Of a stretch of 64,000 nt of DNA, positions 46,876-59,118 are shown one piece after another (position 1 is the stretch's first letter; every line of letters starts with the position of its first letter). The notes under the pieces are model-generated. The model searched no databases. It was not told the origin of the DNA and saw nothing but the letters and a program-made list of their open reading frames with translations. A program made the translations under genes and the position numbers. Origin of the DNA: Cryptomeria japonica (taxonomy: Eukaryota > Streptophyta > Pinopsida > Cupressales > Cupressaceae). The DNA is taken from NCBI RefSeq assembly GCF_030272615.1, contig NC_081413.1, positions 334,096,302 to 334,160,301 on the forward strand. Reading direction: 5' to 3'.

Positions 46876-49800
46876 TTATCGGTTTGCAGGCACATTTAGA
46901 TGAGTCACTTCCCATTGGTAAACTTCATAATCACTAGGCCACTGAAAGTTTAGAATGATGGGAATGTTCATCAAATGATCTTTCCACCTCTTGTCTGTTA
47001 AATTACTCACCTCTGCAACAAACCTGGCGTAACCAAAATCCATATTTATAATCTCGTCTTGAAACACATGAAAGCTCTCAACATTGATATCTCCTTCCTC
47101 CTTCAAATGTGCAGTGATCTTTGCTACAATCTGGGTGAAGTCACTCTTCCAATCATCGAAGTCCCAGATATGCTTGTCATTGTCCGTGATACGAGGGATA
47201 GTCCAATTCTGAAATGTGTGGAAATAATCAATTTTCACTCTCACCTTTTGCTCCATAATTCTAACATCATTGAGTCCAATTTCGATTGTTTGCACCATTT
47301 GCCAAGTTTCTTTTATTTTCAGTTCAACATTAGGGTTTCTCTGAGTCACCTTTCGTAGCATTTCCAATGTCACATATGCAGGTTGCCACCTATTTGACAG
47401 GTTTTCCAATTTGGGCCTATTCTCTTTGAACACTTCTAACATCTTCAACAAAGTCTAATAACTCCCATATATCTCTTCCAATTTCTCAACTATAAAGTTG
47501 ACCCGTGTAGGAGAATTTGTTCAAAAACTCATAGAATTTCTTGTGCCATTTTTTGCAGGATCTCCTCATTGGCTGCCCTCATATCCTATATCTCTTTCTC
47601 GTATTTCTTCTTTTCTTTAGTCCACTCTTTGTTGTCATGTTTTATCAATTTTCTTTAAAGGGGCATGTGTATGCAAAACGATTGCCTTATTTTGATAGTT
47701 ATGCTGACCTTCCAACTTTCCTCTCAATGTAGCATTCTCAATATATAACCTATTTATTTCATCATTCATATCCTTTTGCCCAGCCTCTAGTTCATGTAAC
47801 TTTCCTTCCATTTGCTTTAATGTATCCCTCGTAAACATTGCAGAGTGCATGGTCATTGCAGTGGCCTCTAATGGAGATATTTCTTTTATGGATTTGAAAA
47901 GTGCTACCCCCCCACTTTCCTTTACCAAATATACCAACTTCGGCTTATGAGTATTTTTTGAGCTCGCCCATAAGGCTAATATCTCAATTTTGGGATTATA
48001 CCCTATTCCACTCACCCCTAAATCTGAATCAAATTCAGCAATTAGCACTGGATCATCTTGTTGCCTGACCTAATCCAACAAGAACATTTGTTTCATGGTC
48101 ATTCCATAAATTATGAGCATGCTACTGTCTAAAACTATTTCTCTTGCTTCTGGAAGGGTCAAGTCTATTTTATCCAATCTCATTTCTTTCAAAGTTCAAG
48201 CAATCACCTCTTCATGTTACGTTTCATCTACTCCCCTAAGGTTCACTTCTTTCCTCTCTTCAAATTCCTTCATTTTTGTCTTTAACTAGAAATCTTTAAA
48301 TTCCTGACTATGGATGAAATTGTCATCATCAAGGAACCTCATTGACATGGTCACTCTTTCATCGCTAGTATTGACAGGCTTTGCCTCTTTTGTTACTTGG
48401 GCCTCATAGCCATGCACCTCTTCCAAGTACCTTGGGTGGAACCATATTTGATTGATGAGATGGCTCCTTTGTCCCTGGGGCCCTCAATGCAACAATAACT
48501 TCAAGTGTACCATCCTTCTCTACATGCACTTCTCCCATGGTTTTGTTATCCATTACCTCTTGAATGACAAGCCCTACGGGTTTCTTTGGTGGACCCTTGG
48601 CCTTTTGTGGTGGGGCTTCCACACCTGATGATTTTCCATATATCTTTTCAAAATTTTAGAAGCATGATTCTATTCTCTCCAACCCATCAGTCCCACGAGC
48701 ATAGAACCCAAGGAAAGATGGGTCCTTTTATTTATTTTCCTCTTCAAAACTTGCTATGATTTCCCACTTCTTCCTTCTATCCATAATTTTTCCATTTGAT
48801 GTGATATTTCTGATCAAGTCTTCTTCTATTAGTAACTCATGTGAAACTGACTTAATAACACATCCGACATGGTTTTTGGGGTCACACATTCTTTCCTTAC
48901 CATGTTTCAGCTTGAAATTGATGTTTAATTAACTTTGTAACTTTTCGAGCATGTTGGATCCAATTGAGAATCCACCAAATGTCACATGATGAGGCATAAA
49001 TGACCCTTTCCTCCTTGGAAGGATCAACTCTCTTTCCAACCATAACATCTGCCATATAAATTCCAAAAATGTAAGTCTATCCAGTACAAACATGGGCAGC
49101 AAATGGGGAGTCTGGGGACAACTATAGACCCTAATAATAGTATATTCCCTCATGTACAACCAATCTAGAAAATTGTGAGTGTGACCCTTCTTAGGGTCAT
49201 AGGCCAAAGTTCTCAATACTTTCCTTATTCTAGGAGACAATTTGTCAACCACTATATGGAAAACAACAAGAATACTGCAAACAAAGGTGTCGCGGAAGAC
49301 CTTGTAATCTAAATCCCTGCATCTCTTATCCCACAGGTAACACCAAAGCTGAACTGGTAGCCTATATCCATTTTCATCCACTATTCCTAATTTCAATCTT
49401 TCTGCAAATGCCTGCCCTTTTTGAAACAAGATAAGATGACATAATAAGGAATAGTGGTGGAAATCACTGCTCTTCTTCTCCTTCCACACCACCAACTACC
49501 CTCGTATTCTCCTCTCAATTTATGAAGCAAAATCAAACTCCACATTGACATCTAAGTTTTGAATTCTCATAGCCATGTATATAAAACTCACTGGCATCCT
49601 AAGACTGGCATCCTCCCCCATAATTTGACACAAGGCAAAGTAGGTTTTCTGGAAATAACTAAGGAATGGCTCGCTCCCTATAACCATCAACTGTTGGTTC
49701 TTGAAACCCCTTCTCCTATGATATGGGAGCTCATCTTTCCTGTATGTCCTCGAAAACCTGTCATAGTCCATTTTAAATTGTTCTAGGTCTACCTTAGTGA

Positions 49801-50242
49801 GGGCTTCTTTGTTCAATGTGAAACAATCAATAATCGCAGACCTACTAATTACCACCAAAGGTTTCCCACTCAACATCCTCACCATATTAGTGATAGGGTC
49901 TTTATTGTCAGCCAATACCTGAATCAACTCATGGTCTATAAACACATTTGGCACGATTAATTTGGCTACATCGTATGTCCAACCATTTGATATTGGAATT
50001 TTCTCATTTCTGTTTTTATAGAAAACCCAAAATAGGTCTTTTCTGGAAACAAGGATTAAAGCATCTTTGCAACCCTCTAAAGTGTCTTTAAAAAAACACT
50101 TAGCTGATTTATCTGTAGAACTAGGCAATGCATCTAACAATGATTTTTGCATAGGCCTCTTGGCCGAGTTCACTATCCTAGGTTTTTTTCTAGGCTAACC
50201 TCCCATTTTGGACTTTCTCCGTCCTTGGTTTCCCCTTTTCAT
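46876..50242 (-). pseudogene. Second large decayed ORF of unknown family (about 1100 codons)
   Basis: From ATG 50242 (basic start, RGNQGRRKSK, then PRKKPRIV, nuclear-localisation-like) one frame runs leftward through pieces at 49520, 48929 and 48404. It shifts once near 48.1-48.4 kb and continues through 47635 to TAA at 46876. The N-terminal half looks globular (VAKLIVPNVFIDHELIQV, PVQLWCYLWDKRCRDLDY). The middle is Pro/Lys-rich (PPQKAKGPPKKP). The C-terminal part has a coiled coil (ADMNDEINRLYIENATLRG-like, 47750) and a helical end. Size, strand and order resemble the LTR-resident ORF of the 18.7-kb element, but I see no clear residue identity. No second copy is in the window, so an LTR location cannot be tested. 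Confidence 0.55.
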
Positions 50243-50398
50243 TTAGGCATTTTTTCTCAGTGTTTCTTACTTGCAAACATGCGTCTATAAATATCAGGTT
50301 GAGGGAGAGACTGTATACTTACTTGCAAGTTTCCACCAAATATTTTCCCCAAATTCTGCCGCCAACCCTGAGTCGCGAATTTGGAGCTGAAAATAGGG

Positions 50399-50515
50399 TT
50401 TATCAGTTATGAAATTTTCAAGGTGTGTTGTCGATCACTTATGAAATTTGTAAGTTGCGTTGTCGATCACTTATGAAATTTGTAAGTTGCATTGTCAATC
50501 ACTTACAAAATCTTT
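50399..50515 (+). repeat. 32-bp tandem repeat
   Basis: TTGTCGATCACTTATGAAATTTGTAAG recurs with spacing of exactly 32 bases (TCGATCACTT at 50431 and 50463, TCAATCACTT at 50495). One more copy of the core, TTGTCGATCACTTATGAAATT, lies at about 52327, beyond the copia LTR and 84-bp satellite, suggesting that those were inserted into or beside this array. Confidence 0.8.
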
Positions 50516-50526
50516 GTGTCAACTAT

Positions 50527-51005
50527 TGTTAGGAACCGAGAAGGACAACTGAGAGGGGGGGGTGAATCAGCTGTCAACTAGTTATATATAAATTACAACT
50601 CAAACCAATTAATCCAATTTGAAACTTAGTGTTGATAAAACAAACTATAATGCCGGTATAATAGATTAACTATTATAGTAGTACTGGTATAACTTAATGC
50701 ATGAAATAGAAAGAGAAACAACATCCACAACACATGACACAAAGATTTTGACATGGAAACCCTGTAAGGGGAAAAACCACCATGGGAAACCTTACCCACA
50801 ATCAGATGATACTATTGCAGATAGTAAGTGTATACAAATGGGGTTTGCACATGCAGAAAGGCCAACTGCCTAGAGCTCACTGCTCAATCACAAAATAGGA
50901 GTCACACTGACTACACAATTGGATGGTTAAATCCAATAACAATGTACTGCTTCAATATAGCATCTGTAATGTTGGATTCAATACTAGTTTAAGCTCTAAC
51001 CATGA
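50527..51005 (-). repeat. Truncated copia LTR
   Basis: The plus strand starts TGTTAGGAACCGAGAAGG and AGAGGGGGGGGTGAATCAG, the reverse complement of the GATTCACCCCC..CTCTCAG..CCTAACA end common in plant copia LTRs. It is related to the solo LTR at 60608-61361 through landmarks such as CTCACTG, GGCCAACTGCCTAGAGCTC and GAGCTTAAAC. The last ~330 bp of that LTR's 5' side are missing. It joins directly to the 84-bp array. Confidence 0.75.
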
Positions 51006-51017
51006 GTGCCAAAACAC

Positions 51018-52262
51018 CAATAGCTATAACATGGCATGTTATGTGCCTTTGGTGATTTGTGGTCTGTGTGGTTGACATTTTCTTTGCCCTCGTGAAACTA
51101 TGAAAGCATCTAACATAGCATGTTATGCGCCTTCACTAATTCGTGGACTGCATGTTCACCTTTTTCTTTGGCCTCGCAAAATGGCAAATTAGACTAACAT
51201 GGCGTATTATGCGCCTTCGCTATTTAGTGGATTGGGTGGCTGACATTTTCTTTGGACTCGCGAAATGGCGAAAGCGACTAACATGGTGTGTTAAGCACCT
51301 TCGTTGATTCATAGGTTGCATGGCTGCCTTTTTCTTAGGCCTCGAGAAATGGCGAAAGTGACTAACATGCCATGTTATTCTAATTTGCTGATTCGCGGAT
51401 TGCCTCGCTACCATTTCCTTTTGGCCCGTGAAATGGTGAAATTGACTAACATGGCATGTTAGTCTAATTCGTTGATTCGTGGACTGAGTGGCCACCATTT
51501 CCTTTTGCCCTGCGAAACAACAAATTGGACTAACATGGCGAGTTATTCAATTTCGCTAATTCACAGATGATATGACCACCATTTCCTTTTGCCCCGCCAA
51601 ACGGCGAATTGGACTAACATGGCATGTTATGCACCTTTGTTGTTTCATGGACTGCCTTGCTGGCATTTTGTTTCGTCTCGCGAAAAAATGAAATAGACTA
51701 ACATGGTGTGTTATGCATCTTCGTTGTTTCGCGGACTGCCTGGCCGACATTTTGTTTCATCTCATGAAACGTTGAATTAGACTAACATGATGTGTTATGC
51801 ATCTTCGCTGTTTTGTGGACTACCTGGCTGGCATTTTGTTTCATCTCGTGAAACAACGAATTAGACTAACATGGTGTGTTATGCATCTTCATTGTTTTGC
51901 AGACTGCCTGGCCAATATTTTGTTTCATCTCGCAAAATGGTGAATTAGACTAACATGGCGTGTTATGCATATTTGTTGTTTTGCAGACTGCTTGGCCAAT
52001 ATTTTGTTTCATCTCGCAAAACAATGAATTAGACTAACATGGCATGGTATGCGTCTTCACTGTTTCGCGGACTACCTAGCCGACATTTTGTTTCATCTCA
52101 TGAAACGACAAATTATACTAACATGGCATTCTATGTGCCTTCGTTGTTTCATGGACTGTGTCGGGCATTTCCTTTAGCCTCGTGAAATGGAAAAAGTGAC
52201 TAACATAGTGTGTTTTGTGCTTTCACAGTTTCACAGACTGCGTGGCTAGCTTCTTCTAAATA
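51018..52262. repeat. 84-bp satellite array, about 15 units
   Basis: The word ACTAACATGG or a variant occurs at 51025, 51109, 51193, 51277, 51361, 51445, 51529, 51613, 51697, 51781, 51865, 51949, 52033, 52117 and 52199. Every step is 84 bases except the last (82). Each unit contains a near-palindrome TAACATGGCATGTTA, a CTTCGCTGTTTCGCGG block and TTTCATCTCGCGAAA, itself partly palindromic. Because 84 is 28 codons, frames stay open by periodicity. The array is bordered by a truncated LTR on the left. Confidence 0.95.
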
Positions 52263-52920
52263 GCATGTTTGAGATATTTGTCGATAATTTCTTCTATATG
52301 TAATTTATGTTCATTTTTAAGTTTCCTTGTCGATCACTTATGAAATTATTTTATACTATTTGCTAGTTTTATACACAAAGTCTAGTGCTCTCTTCAATTA
52401 TCTTGCCCCATTCCCTTTGATGACATGTAATGGATTGTTTATATTGTAACAATAATGCATTTCTAAAACCTAACCTCCTTAATTAATCTTGTTGATCTAT
52501 CATAAATGAATCATTGACATACTTGCATCATCATGAAGGAGAGAAAATTGTCTTCAATCCAAGTCTTCACAATTTACACATATGCATTCTATATCTCACA
52601 TCTTAATTTCATTGCATATCAAAATTGCATTATTACAAAAATCAATACTATTCCTTTTATAGTAGACTTAATGATATGACATGTTTAGAGAAAGGATTAT
52701 ATTTATTAGATTTAAATTAACATATAAAGTGTATTGGTTTGTAGACATATAAAGTGTATAGAGACAAAAATATAAATTTTAAACATAACTGACACAAACA
52801 TATAAATGCCTAAATCATAAACATAATCGAGACAAATGACGTATGAATATTGGCTATGTAACCATAGAAATGAATTGTTTTATAAAAAGAGCATAGTCAT
52901 ATAGGAACAGTTATAGAATT
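52263..52920. other. No recognisable feature
   Basis: AT-rich sequence after the satellite; it includes one leftover 32-bp repeat core near 52327. Confidence 0.5.
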
Positions 52921-53425
52921 TTAAAGAGAGGACCTCCTCTGTGTTAGGAATCTACTCTGTATCCTGACAAACATTAGTGTTGGCCGAGGACTATCATAAC
53001 TAGTGAAAAAGTGGGTGTAGTCCATAATAAGGAGGTTCCATAGAAAGAATGTCATGGCATCCTCGATACTCTCATCAGAGCATGGCACCAAGGCCTGTCC
53101 ACGTCTCCAATGGGGTCTGTCAGCACACATTATGTGAAACTGAGGGAGAGTCACTCACCAGTATGTAAGGGCAAAATACACTTGCCATAGTCGCCTATAC
53201 AAAGTGACCATACATGGAATCGACGTTCGAGCAAACAACATCACCTCTTCTATGTGCACAATGTACATATTGTCGTCAGTATAATGTCTTCCCATGCAAA
53301 CGGTCCACTCACCAACCCATCTAGGAGTTATCATTTAGATAATATCCACAATAAGGATATCTAGGAGGCACTGAAATAACGCAGACTCCTCGTCATTCTC
53401 TGCCAACCTCTGTAGCAGTCTACAG
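52921..53425 (-). pseudogene. Unrecognised decayed frame
   Basis: Read leftward from about 53425, the frame gives RLAENDEESALFQCLLDIL and RWVGEWTVCMGRHYTDDN. After two stops it gives TLPQFHIMCADRPHWRRGQ to the stop at 52921. The composition is protein-like and the frame is constant. It lies downstream of the MULE transposase on the same strand and may be a second ORF of that element. I recognise no family. Confidence 0.4.
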
Positions 53426-53929
53426 ATACATACGATAAGAGTGTTAGTAATATAACTATAGAATTCAAAAAATGTAAGACATAAGAGTGTTAAGCACTAA
53501 AAAAATTTGACATAATCATTCCATAAGAGTATTATATATTTAACTAGAGTATTCAATAAATTGAAGACATAAAACCATAAAACTAAAAATTAGGTTGCAT
53601 AAAACTTGCGCCTGTCGCCTGACGTGTATGTAAAGGCCATTGAGGGATGAAAACGAAGACAGAAAGGGCCCTGCATACAAAGATACATTATAAAAGATGG
53701 TTAGGGACAATAATAGTAAACATTACAATGCAATTACAATAAACAAAGTTGATCCATATTACACAACAGGTTGAATGAAGAATGACTAAACATGAAGCAC
53801 AGATATGGCATACTTACAAATAGAAAGCTTAATCTGAACAAATAATACCAAAATTTATATCAATGAGGATCATTCTGTGATCCCTGTCCACGTAAAAGAC
53901 CATTAAAAGAAAATCGCCGACAACGACTC
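53426..53929. other. No recognisable feature
   Basis: AT-rich spacer between the two minus-strand fossils; no frame or repeat was seen. Confidence 0.45.
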
Positions 53930-56760
53930 CTATGGCCAGGTGTTGAGGGGGTGTCAAACATTATCACACATATGTGTGGATCACTTTCACCGACTACAAG
54001 ACATGGTGACTAAATAAACATGTGCAACATTCACATGTTTAGAAACCACTTACAAGTGACACTAGAGTACCAACCTGTATTAGACATAACTGATGCAGTG
54101 GCAAGGACATGTGGTTCTGGTGCTTGGTCCAATTGCCTCTTTCCCTTTCTCCTCCTAGAAGTCTCAAAGGGGAACTCAAAGGTGACAGGCTACTGAACAT
54201 CATGACAGATCTTAGTCGTAGTACTCTGCCTATGATCCTATCGATTGCGACGATGGACCCGACTTGCACTGAACCAAGGCCGCATACGTTTGGTGGTTGT
54301 ATTGGCTGGATCGCTAGAGGGACTAAAATCAAATGACAAGGCATCGACATTCTGAAGATCAGCCATGAATCTATCCAGACAGCCTACAAATGCCATTAGT
54401 TTATCACTTGAACGTGGAATTGTTTGTGACAACATGTTTAACTTTTTGCTTACTTCATTCCACATTATAGTGTCCACATCCTCTAAATTTGTATCTGCAT
54501 TTGAAATGCTATCGATGACAGGTTGAGGTGTTGGGTTTTCATTAGTATTAGCAGATGTTGGAGTCAACATAGGAATAAGATCTGTATGAAACAAGATCTT
54601 AGAGTGAACTACACATCTTTTAAGTTAGAAAAGATCAACATTCATGAACATCCACTTACCCAGAACACGTGAATCGTCGAATGAATTGTTCATCATTGCA
54701 ACAACCTTCAATGCATGCTTGCACATGTTTTCTCACAAACTCCACGGACATCCACATATGTATAAGTGATCCCCAAATTTCCTAACCACATACCAGTTGC
54801 ATGAGGACTGAATTTTCACCCAGTACCAACCAGGAGTAGTGTTGTATGGAACATAAACGGCATCAGGAATTGCCTTTTCCCTCTCCATACTAGTTTGCAA
54901 ATGTGTCAACCTGTAGTTTTTGATAAATCCAAAATTATGCAATTCTCGCTTATGCTAGTAGAATGGTTCCACTTTATACACAAGTGTAAAATACAGAGTG
55001 TCCATCCTCCTCGAGCATGTCTTTTATCATCTCTTAGGTATAGGGACTTCAATTTTCCATGTTATGATTTGATGGCATTATTTGTGTTCTGGTTAGCATG
55101 AGCAAAATTCCTGAAGTTTTTCGCCCACATAGCTAGCCAAAAAAAAATTGAAAAAAAGAAATTAAAAATAGCAGTAGGATGTCAACTACCAAATGACAAC
55201 TAAAATGGGTAACAAGTCATAAATCCAAATCGAAGGTAATGTACAACTCACTGATACGGCCTTCCTCTTGACACCATGTGCTCTAGAAGTACTCTAAAAA
55301 ATGTGGTTGATCACTAAATTCAGTAAAGAAAGTGTGCAGCTTCTGCACAGTGCTCTCTTCACTTTTATGCATTGCCATCATTATCGCCCCTAGATGCTAA
55401 AAATCTCCATTGCTCTTTCCTTCGTTGCATACTTGTACACATTCTTCAACCATGCTCGATGCACATGCCAAATACAAAGTATGACATGGCATTCAAAAAC
55501 ACTCTTGTTACGAACAAAATGTTTAATTGAACATGCTCATTTCAAATAAAACGTAGCCCAGCGTATCATAATGTTTTATTTTATGTAGAAAAACATTTCG
55601 CTCTTGCACTTACTCTATCACATGAATATTTTCACTTGCATCATCCATGATAAATGCATTGATCCTCCAATTAGGCCTCTTTTCCTTTGTTCATCTCCGC
55701 AACTCCATCAACCACACTTGAATATCCTTGATCTTGTTCCCCGATGTCATAGCCCATGCAACAGGCACCCCCGCTTGTTGCTCATCAAAAAATGAGACAC
55801 GAATACAATTGATACTATTTTAAACAATAAAGAGGAAGATCATGAGCATCCACAAATCAAATGGGCTGCTTGAAAACAGGTTAAGTTCGAAGAGACTTAC
55901 CCCGTATTTTTGTTGTTGCAAATGTAAAATCCATTGAGATGATTGAGTCATGCGAGAATCGAACCATCATGTCAAGCATCCAAGACGTCTGTATTCCCAT
56001 AATGAAAGGTCTATCGGCACCTTCTGGCTACTGGAAAAAAAAAAAAAAATTAGCCTCATCTTGTTCTTTCCATTCTAAAATGCTAGTGGCATCTACACAT
56101 GCTTTCGTGACTGAATAGAATGGACCCTCGTCCCCTCGTTGATAACATCCTTGCGTGTGATAAATGAATCTATCTTCTTCAATATGTCATAAAAAATGGG
56201 ATCATCAAGATGTTTGTCCATAATAGCATCAACACTGACATCCATCAACAAGAGCCTCTCTATATATTCTTTGCATTCATTCAAAAGGTTTGGTGAAAAT
56301 TGAGAGGGCAACTCATTGCTAGCATCATCCATGCCATGACAAGCTTCACCATTCTTGTCTACATGCAATGATTGCTTCAATATCAATATGGCTACATCTG
56401 GCCTACCATATAACACCTTAACAATGAAGTGGCATGTACAACCTCTTTTTTTCTAATATGTCTAGGTGCGCTTCTTATTCGGCAACTTTTTCCTATTGTC
56501 TTCTGGTCCATATGAACACCAATACCTTCAAAAACAACTGTCCTATTATCAACAAGAATTGTAATGTCATTAAACATAGACAAAGAATAGGAAAGAATGT
56601 GTGTACTAACCAGTTGTACATCTTTGTTGTATGCATGTTGTGCACAGCACTATCATGCTCACTCTATCACTTTTGGAGAAATTTGGTTTCAACACCTTCA
56701 TGCAACGATTCCCCTCCGATGAATGCATCCAATCTACCGAGTGGAATTATTGCATAGAGA
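53930..56760 (-). pseudogene. MULE (Mutator-like) transposase fossil with SWIM zinc finger
   Basis: On the minus strand, starting near 56.76 kb, an N-terminal region leads to SIISMDFTFATTK (about 55940), the first catalytic Asp of MULE transposases. DEQQAGVPVAWAM with a GNKIKDIQVW follow-on (about 55700-55790) and AFIMDDASENI (about 55630, second Asp) follow. An HxxGAIMMAMHKSEE region is near 55370. The SWIM zinc finger is seen as CNWYVVRKFGDHLYICGCPW (54740-54800) and then EKMCKHALK after a stop. The Ser/Pro-rich C-terminus (54238-54594) ends near 53950. MULE enzymes cut and paste DNA between terminal inverted repeats. Many stops and frame changes are present; terminal repeats were not found. 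Confidence 0.75.
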
Positions 56761-57506
56761 TTTTTCATTGAATCATTTCAACACAAATTGGCATCCACTG
56801 AATTTCCCTTGAAGAGAAATGACGCAAACCTTCACCAGCATCTTGAACTTCCAATACCATAATGTCCTGCCATTTTTAGTGTTTTCCCATCCTGGTCCTG
56901 TACATATCGGATAAAGATAGAGACATTTTCAACAGTAAATAGACACAATGATGATATCTTCAATGTGATAGTGTTTTGAGATAGTGGTTGATGTCAAATG
57001 TGTTATCCATGATATCGGTCGCTTGACATGACAATTTCTTGATTAGGAGATATTTTTTCATTTCAATTTATCTATTCTTTGTACTTGTTGAAAGAAGTGT
57101 TGGGATGTGAAGCCCAATGGTAATATGACCTTTTGGATCCCTCAACTCTTCGATTCATACTTGAATATGAATGTATAAATATGTGTGCAGTCTATGTACT
57201 GTGTGTATTTGATATTTGTTTAATATATGATAGATCCCTGCTTTGAGAGTGCATGTAGGAAAATTTGCCAAACCACTATAAATTTGTCTCGCATTCTTGT
57301 TGTCTGATTTTCTTTTCTGATACTTTGTGTTTATCTTTTGTTCTTCTCTACTCATTTTAAACCAACAAGAACATGTTTTCCTTTTGATAGCTTGTATATA
57401 ACTTTGTACTTTGTGTTCATGTGCTTGTTGTACTTTGTGCTTTCATGTTTTACAATTGTTGTAATAAGTTAACTATAGTTTGAAATTAAAAAATTCAAAA
57501 GTAAAG
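56761..57506. other. No recognisable feature
   Basis: There is no frame of note; the sequence around 57.36-57.47 kb has repeated TACTTTGTG words. Confidence 0.45.
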
Positions 57507-57661
57507 TATTGATAGGAGGATAATTTGGGTATGAGAGAAGAAGGAACTAGATCTTGAATATCATGGGAAGCTTGTTTATCAAATACCTTATGGACAAATT
57601 CATGTTTGAGGTGGGTTCACAATGTTTGTTGGAGCTTGGGAGGCCCCTCTATTGTTTAAAC
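57507..57661 (+). repeat. Direct repeat, copy 1 (155 bp)
   Basis: TATTGATAGGAGGATAATTTGGG to TTGTTTAAACA matches 62504-62658 at nearly all positions; the copies are 4997 bp apart. In both, the frame reads GRIIWV..KKELDL and GAWE, so this is a copy of part of the decayed ORF at 62.5 kb. Confidence 0.9.
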
Positions 57662-57840
57662 ACTAATACATTTGGAGCGGTTTTCCAATGAGAATTTGCA
57701 ACAAGCTATGGTATTTATTTTGTTTTAGTTTATAGAAGAGCCATATGTACCATCTTGAGGTGCAGATCCATCCTTCACTTCATCATCTTTCTTTTCTTCT
57801 AATATTTGAACCTACATCTTTTCCATCTTCTTTATTTGAG

Positions 57841-58152
57841 TTAGATCAGCCTTCTTCTGTGAAAGAAAAGACATGGTATTATTTCCTCTGCAAAACTTAT
57901 TAATGTTTTTCTATTGGTTAACTTTATAACATGTAATGTCTTGTGGATCATTTCCACTTCTTGTATTGGATATGCGGTTAGTTTCCTTATGACCAAACCT
58001 ATTGCATGTATAACAGTAACTATTGAAAGATTGAGTATTCTTGCATTATTTACATTCATTAAACCATTCCTTATTATTAGTAAATAAATTTGTCTTTTTA
58101 AAATAATAATTCCAATGACTTGAATTACCCAACCAATAAAGACAAATATCAC
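57841..58152 (-). pseudogene. Possible gag zinc-knuckle remnant
   Basis: One minus-strand frame gives SYCYTCNRFGHKETNR near 57985-58030. It has C-x2-C-x4-H of a CCHC knuckle, but the fourth position is not Cys. Charged, Asn/Lys-rich residues come before it (KTNLFTNNKEWFNECK). A decayed retroelement gag fits; there is no other domain to support it. Confidence 0.35.
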
Positions 58153-59110
58153 TAATAGTTGGAGAAATCACTATTAAATAAGTGATTTTCCTCTAAATTT
58201 TAGAGGTACAATTCCCTTGTTTGATGTAATTTAACTTTTTTAGGGGTATTCTTTTAACTAGAAAGTAGAAAAGGCAAAACTAACACCTATACATAGCCAT
58301 GACATAGATGTAATTGTGAATTTAGAACCAAAGGAAAATAGAGATAAATGACACAAAGATCATGAGCAACAATTCCTTTTAGATGATATTAACAATTAAG
58401 ACTCATAAATCATTTAAAAAACACACACAATCTGATATAACAGGTGAAAAAATCAAGAAAGGATTGCAAATCAGAAAGGAAAATGACAATCAAAAGTAAA
58501 TACAAAATATTTCATCAAGGAAGATTTTTCCAAAAGATACAAATGAAGAAAAGTAAATTTTGTGGTAACTGTGAGAGAAAATTTGTATTTGACTATATCA
58601 ATACTTAACACACATTGTGTTCAAAAATTGGCATCAAGAACTCTAAGAAGCATTGCTTCTTTACAGATTGTAATGTCTAGCATCCGTCATCAATACATCT
58701 AGATGAAAATGACATCTTTAAACGTCATAATATTGGTTGAAGATAAACTCAACCACAAAGGTAAGAAATGCCCTAAAATATGACAAAGATTTATGCTATT
58801 GTTTAGGTTTGCATATTGGAAGGAGACAATCATCCATACTTATCACAAGATTCTGCAGCTCATGTAAACTCAAGGTGAGTTGCAAAATGACCATCAAAGG
58901 TGCTCCATGTACCTACAATGGTAAGCCATTTCTAACATAGTGTCACCTGAGACTTTTTATATTTACCATAAAAAGATGTTTTATAACATAGTGGGTAGGT
59001 ACCTAAAATAGTTCTAATGTTAATTTAACAAAATTATTCCCATTGTCTACAATAGGATCATAGAAGTGTAGTTTCAAGTGACATATGCAAAACAAGAAAT
59101 TGTAGATAAA
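58153..59110. other. No recognisable feature
   Basis: AT-rich. A plus-strand frame at 58737-58940 is open for 67 codons but has no motif. Confidence 0.45.
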
Positions 59111-59118
59111 GAGAAAAA

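Noticed and set aside
51220-51750. Open minus-strand frames with 28-residue protein repeats
   Set aside because: The 84-bp period is a multiple of three, so any open unit repeats in frame. No start context or conservation of the protein over the DNA was seen.
51018-52262. CRISPR-like spacing of repeats
   Set aside because: The whole 84-bp unit repeats, with no unique spacers, and the context is a plant genome.
58737-58940. 67-codon plus-strand frame with several Cys
   Set aside because: No recognisable zinc-binding spacing and no coding neighbours; not supported.
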